From the NCBI RefSeq assembly GCF_009690625.1, contig NZ_CP033878.1, positions 186,001-250,000 on the forward strand: DNA of 64,000 nt. Direction: 5' to 3'. Origin of the DNA: Halorhabdus sp. CBA1104 (GTDB lineage Archaea; Halobacteriota; Halobacteria; Halobacteriales; Haloarculaceae). The notes under the pieces are model-generated. The model ran no database searches. It was not told where the DNA came from and worked only from the letters and a program-made list of their open reading frames with translations. Shown one piece after another: positions 17,804 through 24,343 of this stretch. How positions within the stretch are numbered: position 1 is the first letter of the stretch; each line of letters starts with the position of its first letter. Both the position numbers and the translations under genes were made by a program.

Positions 17804-18811
17804 CTAGCGCTCGATCGATTTTGCCGTCTCGACGAAGGCTTCGACGCCCTCGATCGGCGTGTCTTTGTGGACGCCGTGCCCGAGATTGAGAATGTGACCA
17901 CGAGCGCCGGCGGCCTCGATTACGTCTCGCGTGCGTTGTCGGACCGTCGCCGGATCGGCAAAGAGGACCGATGGATCGAGATTCCCCTGGACGGCTCGAT
18001 CGCCCAATTGCTCGCGGGCCGCGTCCATCTCGACGGTCCAGTCCAGACCGACGACGTCAGCACCGGTGGCCGCCAGTTGGTCGAGTCGGCCGCTCATGTT
18101 CCGGACGAAGACGATCGTTGGAGCGTCGACCGCCGACAGAATCTCGCGGTGGAGGGGCTGGATGAATTCCTGGTAGTCTGTGGGCGGGAGCACGCTGGCG
18201 TACGTGTCGAATAGCTGGACGACGTCCGCGCCGTGCTCGACTTGATAGTTGAGGAATTTCGTGACGGCCTCGGCGAAGATCCCAAGCAGGTCGCCGAATG
18301 CGTCTGGATGGCGCGCCCGGAACTGCCGGACGGGGTAGTGATTCCGGGTGGGATGTCCGGCGATGGCGTAGGCGGCAAGCGTGAAGGGGCCGCCAGCGAA
18401 GCCGATGACCCCGGTTTCGTCGCCGACTCGCGTTTCGAGGCGGTCGAGCAAGGCCCCGACGTAATCGAGTTCGTCCGGGATGGATGCGTATGCGGGTGGA
18501 ATATCGGTCGGGCCGGAGACGGGCTCTTCGACGATCGGGCCTTTCCCCGGTTCGATGTGGTAGTCGAACCCGAGCGGTTCGAGGATCGTCAGGATATCCG
18601 AGAACATGACCACCCCGTCGGGCCGGTACCGCTCCCAGGGCTGGAGTGTGATCTCGGCCGCGATCTCGGGGGTCGTCACGGCTTCGAGGAAGTCGTACTC
18701 CTCGCGGATCTCGCGATACTCGGGGAGGTGGCGACCTGCCTGGCGCATCAGCCAAACTGGTGGCCGCTCCGTGTGCTCGCCGCGGGCAGCCCGTACGAGT
18801 AGCTCACTCAT
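17804..18811 (-). CDS. hemE: Uroporphyrinogen decarboxylase HemE
   Basis: 335 residues from ATG 18811 (MSELLVRAARGEHTERPPVW). The active-site signature PVWLMRQAGRHLPEYRE is present (about 18-34), as are MFSDILTILEPLGFD, GFAGGPFTLAAYAIAG, and the C-terminal LGHGVHKDTPIEGVEAFV. It removes four carboxyls from uroporphyrinogen III to make coproporphyrinogen III. The frame is open to 18994, but that extension overlaps the divergent promoter region and is not conserved. It is convergent with hemH, the two stops touching, so antisense read-through between them is likely. Confidence 0.94.
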   Translation of the reverse strand: MSELLVRAARGEHTERPPVWLMRQAGRHLPEYREIREEYDFLEAVTTPEIAAEITLQPWERYRPDGVVMFSDILTILEPLGFDYHIEPGKGPIVEEPVSGPTDIPPAYASIPDELDYVGALLDRLETRVGDETGVIGFAGGPFTLAAYAIAGHPTRNHYPVRQFRARHPDAFGDLLGIFAEAVTKFLNYQVEHGADVVQLFDTYASVLPPTDYQEFIQPLHREILSAVDAPTIVFVRNMSGRLDQLAATGADVVGLDWTVEMDAAREQLGDRAVQGNLDPSVLFADPATVRQRTRDVIEAAGARGHILNLGHGVHKDTPIEGVEAFVETAKSIER

Positions 18812-18913
18812 CGCCGGGGATTGTGGTCGAACGTGGTTAAGGAATTCCCATGTGACGCTGCTGTGACTGGCCGCCATCTCCTGGAAGCGCGATCGAATTG
18901 TTGTAGTCCGAAG

Positions 18914-18920
18914 ATATATA
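18914..18920 (+). promoter_or_regulatory. TATA box of the STAS-like gene
   Basis: ATATATA lies 26-32 bases upstream of the ATG at 18946, fitting a leaderless transcript. The whole stretch 18911-18940 is unusually AT-rich and also contains TTTAAAATA, which is too close to the start to be the TATA box but may help DNA opening. Confidence 0.55.
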
Positions 18921-18945
18921 ATCATAAAACGTTTAAAATAGGGTG

Positions 18946-19329
18946 ATGGGGAGTTACAATCTCGACGTGCAGACGGCAAAGAATCGGATGACACTCACGT
19001 TGGAGGGGCAACTCGATACGTCCGAGGTTGACGCCGTGGTCGATGCGATGGCCGATGGCGCACAGGACCTCGACGATGGGTGGGAATTGATAAACGACAT
19101 TTCCGGGTTCAAGCCGGCGGCCGCGGCTGCCGAAGCGAGTCTCAAAGACGGGGCCAGGCAGGCGGGCCGACTCGGTATGGATACCGTCGTCCGCGTCACC
19201 GGTGAGTCGGTCACGGCTGAATTCCAGTGGGAACGGATCGGCGACGAAGCGTCCTCTGAGGAGGGCTACGACGTTTTCGTGGCCGAATCAGTTGATGACG
19301 CCGCGGCAATGTTGGACGACCACCAGTGA
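18946..19329 (+). CDS. Small STAS/SpoIIAA-like cytoplasmic protein
   Basis: 127 residues, acidic, no membrane segment. The pattern LDVQTAKNRMTLTLEGQLD, then WELINDISGFKPAAAA and GRLGMDTVVRVTG, resembles STAS/SpoIIAA-like domains (beta-alpha repeats with an LEG..D strand turn), but I cannot assign a specific family. The ATG at 18946 follows an in-frame GTG by one codon and fits the TATA spacing. It is divergent from hemE and upstream of adk, with its own promoter. Function unknown; STAS-like folds often bind lipids or act in partner switching. Confidence 0.6.
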   Translation: MGSYNLDVQTAKNRMTLTLEGQLDTSEVDAVVDAMADGAQDLDDGWELINDISGFKPAAAAAEASLKDGARQAGRLGMDTVVRVTGESVTAEFQWERIGDEASSEEGYDVFVAESVDDAAAMLDDHQ

Positions 19330-19375
19330 TCTGGGGCCACCTGATCATACTGAGCGTCAATCGGCAAACGTCACA

Positions 19376-19384
19376 TAGTTAATC
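19376..19384 (+). promoter_or_regulatory. TATA-like element before adk
   Basis: TAGTTAATC ends 22 bases before the adk ATG at 19406, so its centre is about 26 bases upstream. It suggests that adk has its own leaderless promoter rather than being read from secY as in other haloarchaea. Confidence 0.45.
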
Positions 19385-19405
19385 ACCGGTGGCGAATCCT
19401 CCCCT

Positions 19406-20053
19406 ATGAGTCAGCCGAAAATTCTGCTGTTGGGACCGCCAGGCGCGGGGAAAGGCACACAGAGTTCGAATCTCGTCGATGCGTTCGGTGTCGAGCACGT
19501 CACAACGGGGGATGCACTCCGATCGAACAAGGACATGGACATCTCGGATCTCGGCCTGGAATACGAGACGCCGGGCGAGTACATGGATCGGGGCGAACTC
19601 GTTCCCGACGAAGTGGTCAACGCCATCGTCGAGCAGGCCCTGACCAGCGCGGATGGATTCGTTTTGGACGGCTATCCTCGGAATCTCGACCAGGCCGAAG
19701 AACTCGAATCGATGACCGATCTGGACGTCATCGTCTCGCTTTCGGTTTCCGAGGCCGAACTCGTCGATCGACTCACCGGCCGTCGCGTCTGTGAGGAGTG
19801 TGGCGAAAATTACCACGTCGAGTTCGACCAGCCAGCCGAGGAGGGCGTCTGTGACGAGTGTGGCAGCGAGTTGATCCAGCGTGAGGACGATCAGGAAGAC
19901 GCTGTCCGTAATCGCCTCGATGTCTTCGCCCAGAACACCGAACCCGTCATCGAGTACTACGCCGATCGCGACGCGTTTGTCGAGATCGACGGCGAACAGT
20001 CCTTGGATGCGGTCTGGGAAGATTTAGAGGCGGCCGTCGAAGACACTGTCTGA
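19406..20053 (+). CDS. adk: Adenylate kinase with zinc-binding lid
   Basis: 215 residues, bacterial-type long adenylate kinase (ATP + AMP to 2 ADP). Walker A is [11 protein letters not shown] (residues 8-18). The AMP-binding part is TTGDALRSN ... GELVPDEVV, followed by [13 protein letters not shown]. The lid has four cysteines in two CxxC pairs ([10 protein letters not shown] and CDECGSELI), typical of Zn-lid enzymes. It heads the adk-DUF106-cmk-cbf5 gene set that normally follows secY, here detached from it. Confidence 0.95.
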   Translation: MSQPKILLLGPPGAGKGTQSSNLVDAFGVEHVTTGDALRSNKDMDISDLGLEYETPGEYMDRGELVPDEVVNAIVEQALTSADGFVLDGYPRNLDQAEELESMTDLDVIVSLSVSEAELVDRLTGRRVCEECGENYHVEFDQPAEEGVCDECGSELIQREDDQEDAVRNRLDVFAQNTEPVIEYYADRDAFVEIDGEQSLDAVWEDLEAAVEDTV

Positions 20054-20161
20054 GCCTGGGTCGCCGCCAACTTTGCAGCCGGAGCGGCGACGTGTTTCGT
20101 TGGGGCGTGGTCGTATGGAAACTACAACGTTGATTTACCTGCGCTCGTTAGAGGGGGTACG

Positions 20162-21034
20162 ATGGCACGGACAGGCAAGAAGATAGACCGTCTCGTCGCC
20201 GAGGACGGGAGCATGGAAGGGGCGATCGAGACGGTGCTGTCGACGGCCGACGAACAGGGTACTGTCTCGTGGGGTGACGTCAGCGACGACCTCACGAGCG
20301 GCCAGTGGGGCCGACTGATCGAAACTGGCCTGCTGGTCGACGCCGACGGTGACGGGTTCGTCGTCGACGATCCCGAGGGCGTCCAGGAGGCCCTGGAGGT
20401 CGCCGAACCCGAAGACGACGAGGAGGGTGGCTGGACGACCTGGGACAAACTCGCCGGCGTCGGCGCGGTATCGCTCATCCTGGGCTACTCGATCCCGTCG
20501 ATCAAGAACACTGTCGGGACGACGCTCGATACCGTCTTGGGTCCGGTCGAGTCGATGTTGCCCTTCTACATGGTCATTCTCGTCTTGGCGACGCTGACGG
20601 GACTCTGGTCGGCCCTCCTCCAGGACAATCTCATGGACATGAGTGGGATGGGTGACCACCAGGAGAAGATGGAACGGCTCAAAGAGCGTCGCAAACAGGC
20701 CAAAGAAGAAGGAAACGACGAGGAACTCGATCGTATCCAGCAGGAACAGATGGAGATGATGAGCGACCAGATGGGCATGTTCAAACAGCAGATCCGCCCG
20801 ATGGTCTGGATCATGCTGTTGACGATCCCGGTGTTCCTGTGGCTGTACTGGCGGACTGGGAATCTGGATCTGGACGGCGTGGCGATCGTCATGCCGTTGT
20901 TCGGCGAGGTCGCCAACTGGAATGCTGGGACGCTCGGTCCCTGGCCAGCCTGGCTGTTCTGGTATTTCATCTGTTCGCTATCCTTCAGCCAGATCGTCCG
21001 CAAGGCCCTGAACGTCCAGACGACGCCAACCTGA
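20162..21034 (+). CDS. DUF106 membrane protein (archaeal YidC/Oxa1/EMC3-like insertase)
   Basis: 290 residues. The N-terminal ~80 residues look like a small winged-helix or acidic cytoplasmic domain (WGDVSDDLTSGQWGRLIETG). Then TM1 (about 97-117), TM2 (MVILVLATLTGLWSALL), a long charged coiled-coil (MERLKERRKQAKEEGNDEEL) and a methionine-rich segment (QEQMEMMSDQMGMFKQQ) before more TMs. The coiled-coil plus Met-rich groove is diagnostic of archaeal DUF106, related to YidC/Oxa1 and EMC3, which insert membrane proteins. Its place between adk and cmk is the conserved one. Confidence 0.88.
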   Translation: MARTGKKIDRLVAEDGSMEGAIETVLSTADEQGTVSWGDVSDDLTSGQWGRLIETGLLVDADGDGFVVDDPEGVQEALEVAEPEDDEEGGWTTWDKLAGVGAVSLILGYSIPSIKNTVGTTLDTVLGPVESMLPFYMVILVLATLTGLWSALLQDNLMDMSGMGDHQEKMERLKERRKQAKEEGNDEELDRIQQEQMEMMSDQMGMFKQQIRPMVWIMLLTIPVFLWLYWRTGNLDLDGVAIVMPLFGEVANWNAGTLGPWPAWLFWYFICSLSFSQIVRKALNVQTTPT

Positions 21035-21079
21035 ACCGCGAGACACACTGCTTTTTACCGCGCCGTTCGCAGGTGGCAT

Positions 21080-21658
21080 ATGTTGATCACCGTCTCCGGC
21101 CCCGCCGGCAGCGGCAAGAGTACGCTCGCGGAGAGTCTCGCCGACGCGTTAGACTACGATCACGTCAGCGGCGGCGACATCTTCCGATCGCTGGCCGAGG
21201 AACGGGGGATGACGCCACTCGAACTGAACAAGCAGGCCGAAGACGACGAGGCAATCGACCTGGACCTGGATCGACGCCTCCGGACGACGGCCCAGGATCG
21301 TGACGATCTCGTGTTAGAATCTCGGCTGGCCGGCTGGATGGCCGGTGATCACGCGGACCTGAAGCTTTGGCTGGATGCCCCGCTCACCATCCGAGCTGAT
21401 CGAATCTCTCAGCGGGAGAACAAACCGATCGAACAGGCCAAAACCGAGACCAAGGAGCGTGGCCAGAGCGAAGCCCAGCGATATCAGGACTACTACGGTA
21501 TCGATATCGACGATCTGTCGATCTACGACCTGGCGATCAACACTGCTCGCTGGAGTCCCCAGGGCGTGTTGAGCGTCGTCCTGCACGCCGTCGAGTCCTA
21601 CGAGGCAAACGGCGACGAAGGCAAAGCTCCCATCGACGACATCGACTACGACTTCTAA
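21080..21658 (+). CDS. cmk: Cytidylate kinase
   Basis: 192 residues, archaeal CMP kinase (CMP + ATP to CDP + ADP). It starts [15 protein letters not shown] (Walker A GPAGSGKS), then [17 protein letters not shown] for CMP binding, [20 protein letters not shown], and [10 protein letters not shown] for the lid. Length is normal for the archaeal family. Its TAA shares an A with the ATG of the next gene (TAATG), so cmk and cbf5 are coupled. Confidence 0.94.
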   Translation: MLITVSGPAGSGKSTLAESLADALDYDHVSGGDIFRSLAEERGMTPLELNKQAEDDEAIDLDLDRRLRTTAQDRDDLVLESRLAGWMAGDHADLKLWLDAPLTIRADRISQRENKPIEQAKTETKERGQSEAQRYQDYYGIDIDDLSIYDLAINTARWSPQGVLSVVLHAVESYEANGDEGKAPIDDIDYDF

Positions 21659-22542
21659 TGACACTCCGTGGCCCGCCTGAAGAACGCTCGCCCGCCGCAT
21701 TGCTCCAGTTTGGGGTGGTCAACCTCGATAAGCCACCCGGCCCCTCCGCCCACCAGGTCGCCGCCTGGATGCGCGACCTGGCCGACGTCGAGCGGGCGGC
21801 CCACGCCGGCACGCTCGACCCGAAGGTGACCGGCTGCCTGCCGATGTTGGTGGGTGACGCGACGCGCATCGCACAGGTTTTCGACGATAGCGTCAAGGAA
21901 TACGTCGCCGTCCTGGAACTACACGATCGCGTGCAGGCAGCCGATCTGGCGCGGGTCGCCACCGAATTCGAGGGCGAGATCTACCAGAAACCACCCAAGA
22001 AAAGCGCCGTCGTCCGCCGCCTCCGCAGCCGGGAAATTTTGGACCTGGACGTGCTGGAACAGCAAGACCGACAGGCCCTCCTTCGTGTGCGCTGTGCGAG
22101 TGGCACCTACATTCGGAAACTGTGTCACGATATCGGCCTCGCCCTGGGGACTGGCGCGCACATGGACGATCTCCGCCGGGTCGGGACCGAGCCCTTCGAC
22201 GACAGCGAATTGGTGACACTGCACGACGTCACCGACGCGCTTTCGTGGTGGCGGGACAACGGCGATCCCGAACCACTGCGAGACGTTGTGCAGCCAGCCG
22301 AACGGGCGCTGGTCGATCTCCCCGCGGTGACGATCGCCGAGAGCGCCGCAGCGTCGGTCGCGGAAGGGGCACCTGTCTACGCCCCGGGCGTGATCGACGC
22401 CGACGATGGGCTCGATCCCGCCGCTGAACCGCTCGTGGCCTGCTACACCCCAAACGGGGCTGCGGTCTGTCTCGGACGGCTCGTGGGGGAGCCAACAGCC
22501 AATGCGGGGCCGGTCGTGGACCTCGAACGCGTGCTGGTATAA
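21658..22542 (+). CDS. cbf5: tRNA/rRNA pseudouridine synthase Cbf5/TruB type
   Basis: 294 residues. The catalytic Asp lies in HAGTLDPKVTGCLPM (about 43-57), the TruB signature. GVVNLDKPPGPSAHQVAAW is the usual start of the domain. LLRVRCASGTYIRKLCHDIG (about 141-160) is a second conserved motif. The C-terminal ~80 residues form a PUA RNA-binding domain (GVIDADDGLDP ... GAAVCLGRL). In archaea Cbf5 works with L7Ae, Nop10 and Gar1 on H/ACA RNAs and also makes tRNA psi55. It ends 48 bases before tRNA-Pro. Confidence 0.93.
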   Translation: MTLRGPPEERSPAALLQFGVVNLDKPPGPSAHQVAAWMRDLADVERAAHAGTLDPKVTGCLPMLVGDATRIAQVFDDSVKEYVAVLELHDRVQAADLARVATEFEGEIYQKPPKKSAVVRRLRSREILDLDVLEQQDRQALLRVRCASGTYIRKLCHDIGLALGTGAHMDDLRRVGTEPFDDSELVTLHDVTDALSWWRDNGDPEPLRDVVQPAERALVDLPAVTIAESAAASVAEGAPVYAPGVIDADDGLDPAAEPLVACYTPNGAAVCLGRLVGEPTANAGPVVDLERVLV

Positions 22543-22590
22543 CGGACGAAACGAAGGCCTTAACTACGACTCTCTCGATCTTCGAATCGC

Positions 22591-22661
22591 GGGACCGTAG
22601 GGTAGCGGTATCCTCGGCGCATGGGGTGCGTCGGACCCGAGTTCGAATCTCGGCGGCCCCA
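22591..22661 (+). tRNA. tRNA-Pro (anticodon GGG)
   Basis: 71 nt, folded by eye. Acceptor strands are GGGACCG and CGGCCCC with discriminator A; D-arm GGGT/ATCC; anticodon stem GGCGC/GCGTC around loop ATGGGGT (T33, anticodon GGG, G37); T-arm CCGAG-TTCGAAT-CTCGG. CCA is not encoded and no intron is seen. The only defect is an A4 by C69 mismatch in the acceptor stem, where a G-C pair would be expected, so a check of the base or of function is useful. Confidence 0.92.
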
Positions 22662-22812
22662 TCCATTTGCTGCGAACAAGTACGTGAGCAGCAATTGCTG
22701 GATCCGACGAGATTCGAGCCTGGAAGTCGCAGCCCGCGAATCGTCGTGAGGTCGAACGAAGTGAGACCGAGCGACGAGCGCAGGACCGTCTTCCTTCGTT
22801 CGAATCTCGGCG
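22641..22812 (+). repeat. Direct repeat of the tRNA-Pro 3' part, att-like
   Basis: The 15-mer GTTCGAATCTCGGCG, part of the tRNA T-arm, occurs at 22641-22655 inside tRNA-Pro and again at 22798-22812, 143 bases downstream. Between them, 22708-22720 carries an inverted near-copy of the T-arm (CGAGATTCGAGCC). Such tRNA-end duplications are left by integrases that use tRNA 3' ends as attachment sites. No integrase gene lies between or near the copies, so at most this is a scar of a lost element. Confidence 0.55.
22667..22694. repeat. Inverted repeat just after tRNA-Pro
   Basis: TTGCTGC (22667-22673) and GCAGCAA (22688-22694) are perfect complements around a 14-base loop. Starting six bases after the tRNA end, it could fold in the tRNA precursor trailer and guide 3' processing or termination. 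This is inference from position. Confidence 0.6.
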
Positions 22813-22814
22813 TT

Positions 22815-22863
22815 CTCAGTTTTCGCTCCGAGCGAGCACGGCGAGCGACGGACGAAAACTGAG
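22815..22863. repeat. 11-bp perfect inverted repeat
   Basis: CTCAGTTTTCG (22815-22825) and CGAAAACTGAG (22853-22863) pair perfectly around 27 bases containing several GAGCGA-like units. It starts three bases after the second tRNA-end repeat. It may be a terminal structure of a lost mobile element or a terminator. Confidence 0.65.
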
Positions 22864-22895
22864 TGCTCGACAACGAGCGAAGCGAGTCAAGGCTC

Positions 22896-22913
22896 GGTAG
22901 AGCTTGCTCTACC
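22896..22913. repeat. 18-bp perfect palindrome
   Basis: GGTAGAGC-TT-GCTCTACC forms an 8-bp stem with a 2-base centre. A second hairpin follows at 22936-22952 (GCGGGCC-GTT-GGCCCGC). Neither is followed by a T-run, so they are not obvious terminators. Confidence 0.65.
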
Positions 22914-23236
22914 GGTGGACCAAAAACATCTGCTCGCGGGCCGTTGGCCCGCTCGCAGGGAAACGCGCTCGCTTCGCTCGGCGTATGCTTACCGCCAGTG
23001 AGACAAGATTCGATACGTCGGATAACGGCAGACAGGAGAGCACGCGGACAAGCTACGACGTGGCTGCTGGCACTGTGTTGGGCAACGAATCGGCACTTCC
23101 GGTCGTCTTCGGCAGTGACAGGCCACTCGGCCGGGTCCAAGAGCGTTCCCTGGCGAGTCTCTTCGTTGGGGCCCGATCTGTCGTGACTGCAGCTAGTGAC
23201 TACATTTTTGATAATCGGCGTGATAGCTGAACCTTG

Positions 23237-24310
23237 ATGCGAACGAACCGAGTGGCGTCGGTCATCGCACTCGCTGGTGCCGGACTCGTCAGCTTTGCCG
23301 TGGTGCACTTTCTCACCCACGAGATATACACTGTGACCACCTGGCATATACTGAGTAATTTAGTCGTTGCTGGCGGTGCTGGCATCGGGCTGCTCTATGT
23401 CGCCTACTGGCTCTCGGATCAGTCATTTTCTACTGCCCGAAACGAGCGGATTCTCGCGTGGACGGGACTGGGGGCTGGCGTACTGCTGGCGATCTTTCTT
23501 CTCGTGCAACCGATGGCCCAGGAGACCGTCACCGACGAGGAGTTGGTTCACATCGTCCAGGTGTCCCTCGGTGTCGGGGGCTTGCTCGGGGCGGCTATCG
23601 GTTCCTTCGAGGCTCGCGCACTCTCCCGTGCCGAGGAGGTGACCCGCGTCGAATCCCGGCTTGCCGCACTCGAAGACGAGCGCGAGCGCTGGGCCGAACT
23701 CAACACCGTCTTTGGCCACTACGTCAACAATTCGGTGACGGTCATCGACTTCTGTCTGGCGGATCTCCGAGAACGCGTCACCGACGAGACGTCGCGCGAG
23801 CACGTCGAGAAGATCGCCGACCGCGTCGAGACCATCGCGACGGTCGCCGAACACGTCGATCGTCTCGGCCCAGCCCCCGAGTTCGACAGCGTCTCACCAG
23901 CCACTGAGCTGGCCAGCGTGAGCGAGCAGGCGAGCCACCTCGCCGAGATCGACGCGGACCTGTCGATGGAGATCCCCGAGGACGGACCGACGGTCGTGGG
24001 CGGTGCCTCGGTCGCCCAGGATCTCGCGTTGCTGTTGGAAGCCCTGGCCGAGATTGCAGCGCCAGATGGGCGCATCGAGTGTGCCTTCGAGGCCCAAAAC
24101 GGGGCCGTTCTGGCCCGCTTTACTGCCAGGCCGGCGACCCTCCCGGCAGGTATCGAGGATGCGTTGTTCGAACCAGTCACGCGACAGAGTGGCCTCAAAC
24201 TCTACTTTGCGGAGCGATCGATCGATTCCTATGGGGCTCTCAGCCTGGCTCGAAGCGACGATGATGCCGTCGCCTTCGAGATCCGATTCGAGTCGGCGTC
24301 GGACCACTGA
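23237..24310 (+). CDS. Four-helix membrane kinase-like protein with degenerate ATPase domain
   Basis: 357 residues. Four TM helices (about 8-29, 38-58, 72-91, 106-124) lead into a coiled linker and a HisKA-like helix, ELNTVFGHYVNNSVTVIDF. Its H161 takes the place of the phosphoacceptor in the haloarchaeal LRHDIRN motif. The C-terminal HATPase-like region keeps the overall pattern (GLKLYFAERSIDSYG) but the N-box Asn is replaced (LLEALAEIAAPDG) and no DxGxG G1 box is present. So a phosphorylatable His may exist without ATP-binding activity. It is convergent with another membrane kinase-like gene 33 bases away. Start ATG 23237; the preceding codon is TTG. Confidence 0.75.
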   Translation: MRTNRVASVIALAGAGLVSFAVVHFLTHEIYTVTTWHILSNLVVAGGAGIGLLYVAYWLSDQSFSTARNERILAWTGLGAGVLLAIFLLVQPMAQETVTDEELVHIVQVSLGVGGLLGAAIGSFEARALSRAEEVTRVESRLAALEDERERWAELNTVFGHYVNNSVTVIDFCLADLRERVTDETSREHVEKIADRVETIATVAEHVDRLGPAPEFDSVSPATELASVSEQASHLAEIDADLSMEIPEDGPTVVGGASVAQDLALLLEALAEIAAPDGRIECAFEAQNGAVLARFTARPATLPAGIEDALFEPVTRQSGLKLYFAERSIDSYGALSLARSDDDAVAFEIRFESASDH

Positions 24311-24343
24311 TCGCGTTCACATGTACGACCGGCGCCCTCCCGG

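Larger units (their letters stand above)
22662..23236. other. Non-coding, palindrome-rich stretch after tRNA-Pro
   Basis: 575 bases without a convincing gene. It holds the tRNA-end repeat, several strong inverted repeats (given separately) and tracts such as GAGCGAAGCGAG and CGCTCGCTTCGCTCG. Short open frames on the plus strand (for example 22904-23230) lack family motifs and haloarchaeal acidic composition. The last 150 bases before 23237 are less structured and probably carry the promoter of the next gene (AT-rich TTTTTGATAATC near 23204-23216). Confidence 0.6.

Noticed and set aside
22660-23000. CRISPR array in the repeat-rich region after tRNA-Pro
   Set aside because: The repeats are palindromes of different sequence, not equal-length direct repeats with spacers, and no cas genes are near.
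22904-23230. A protein gene in the non-coding stretch
   Set aside because: The frame lacks acidic composition, family motifs and a proper promoter, and overlaps strong hairpins.
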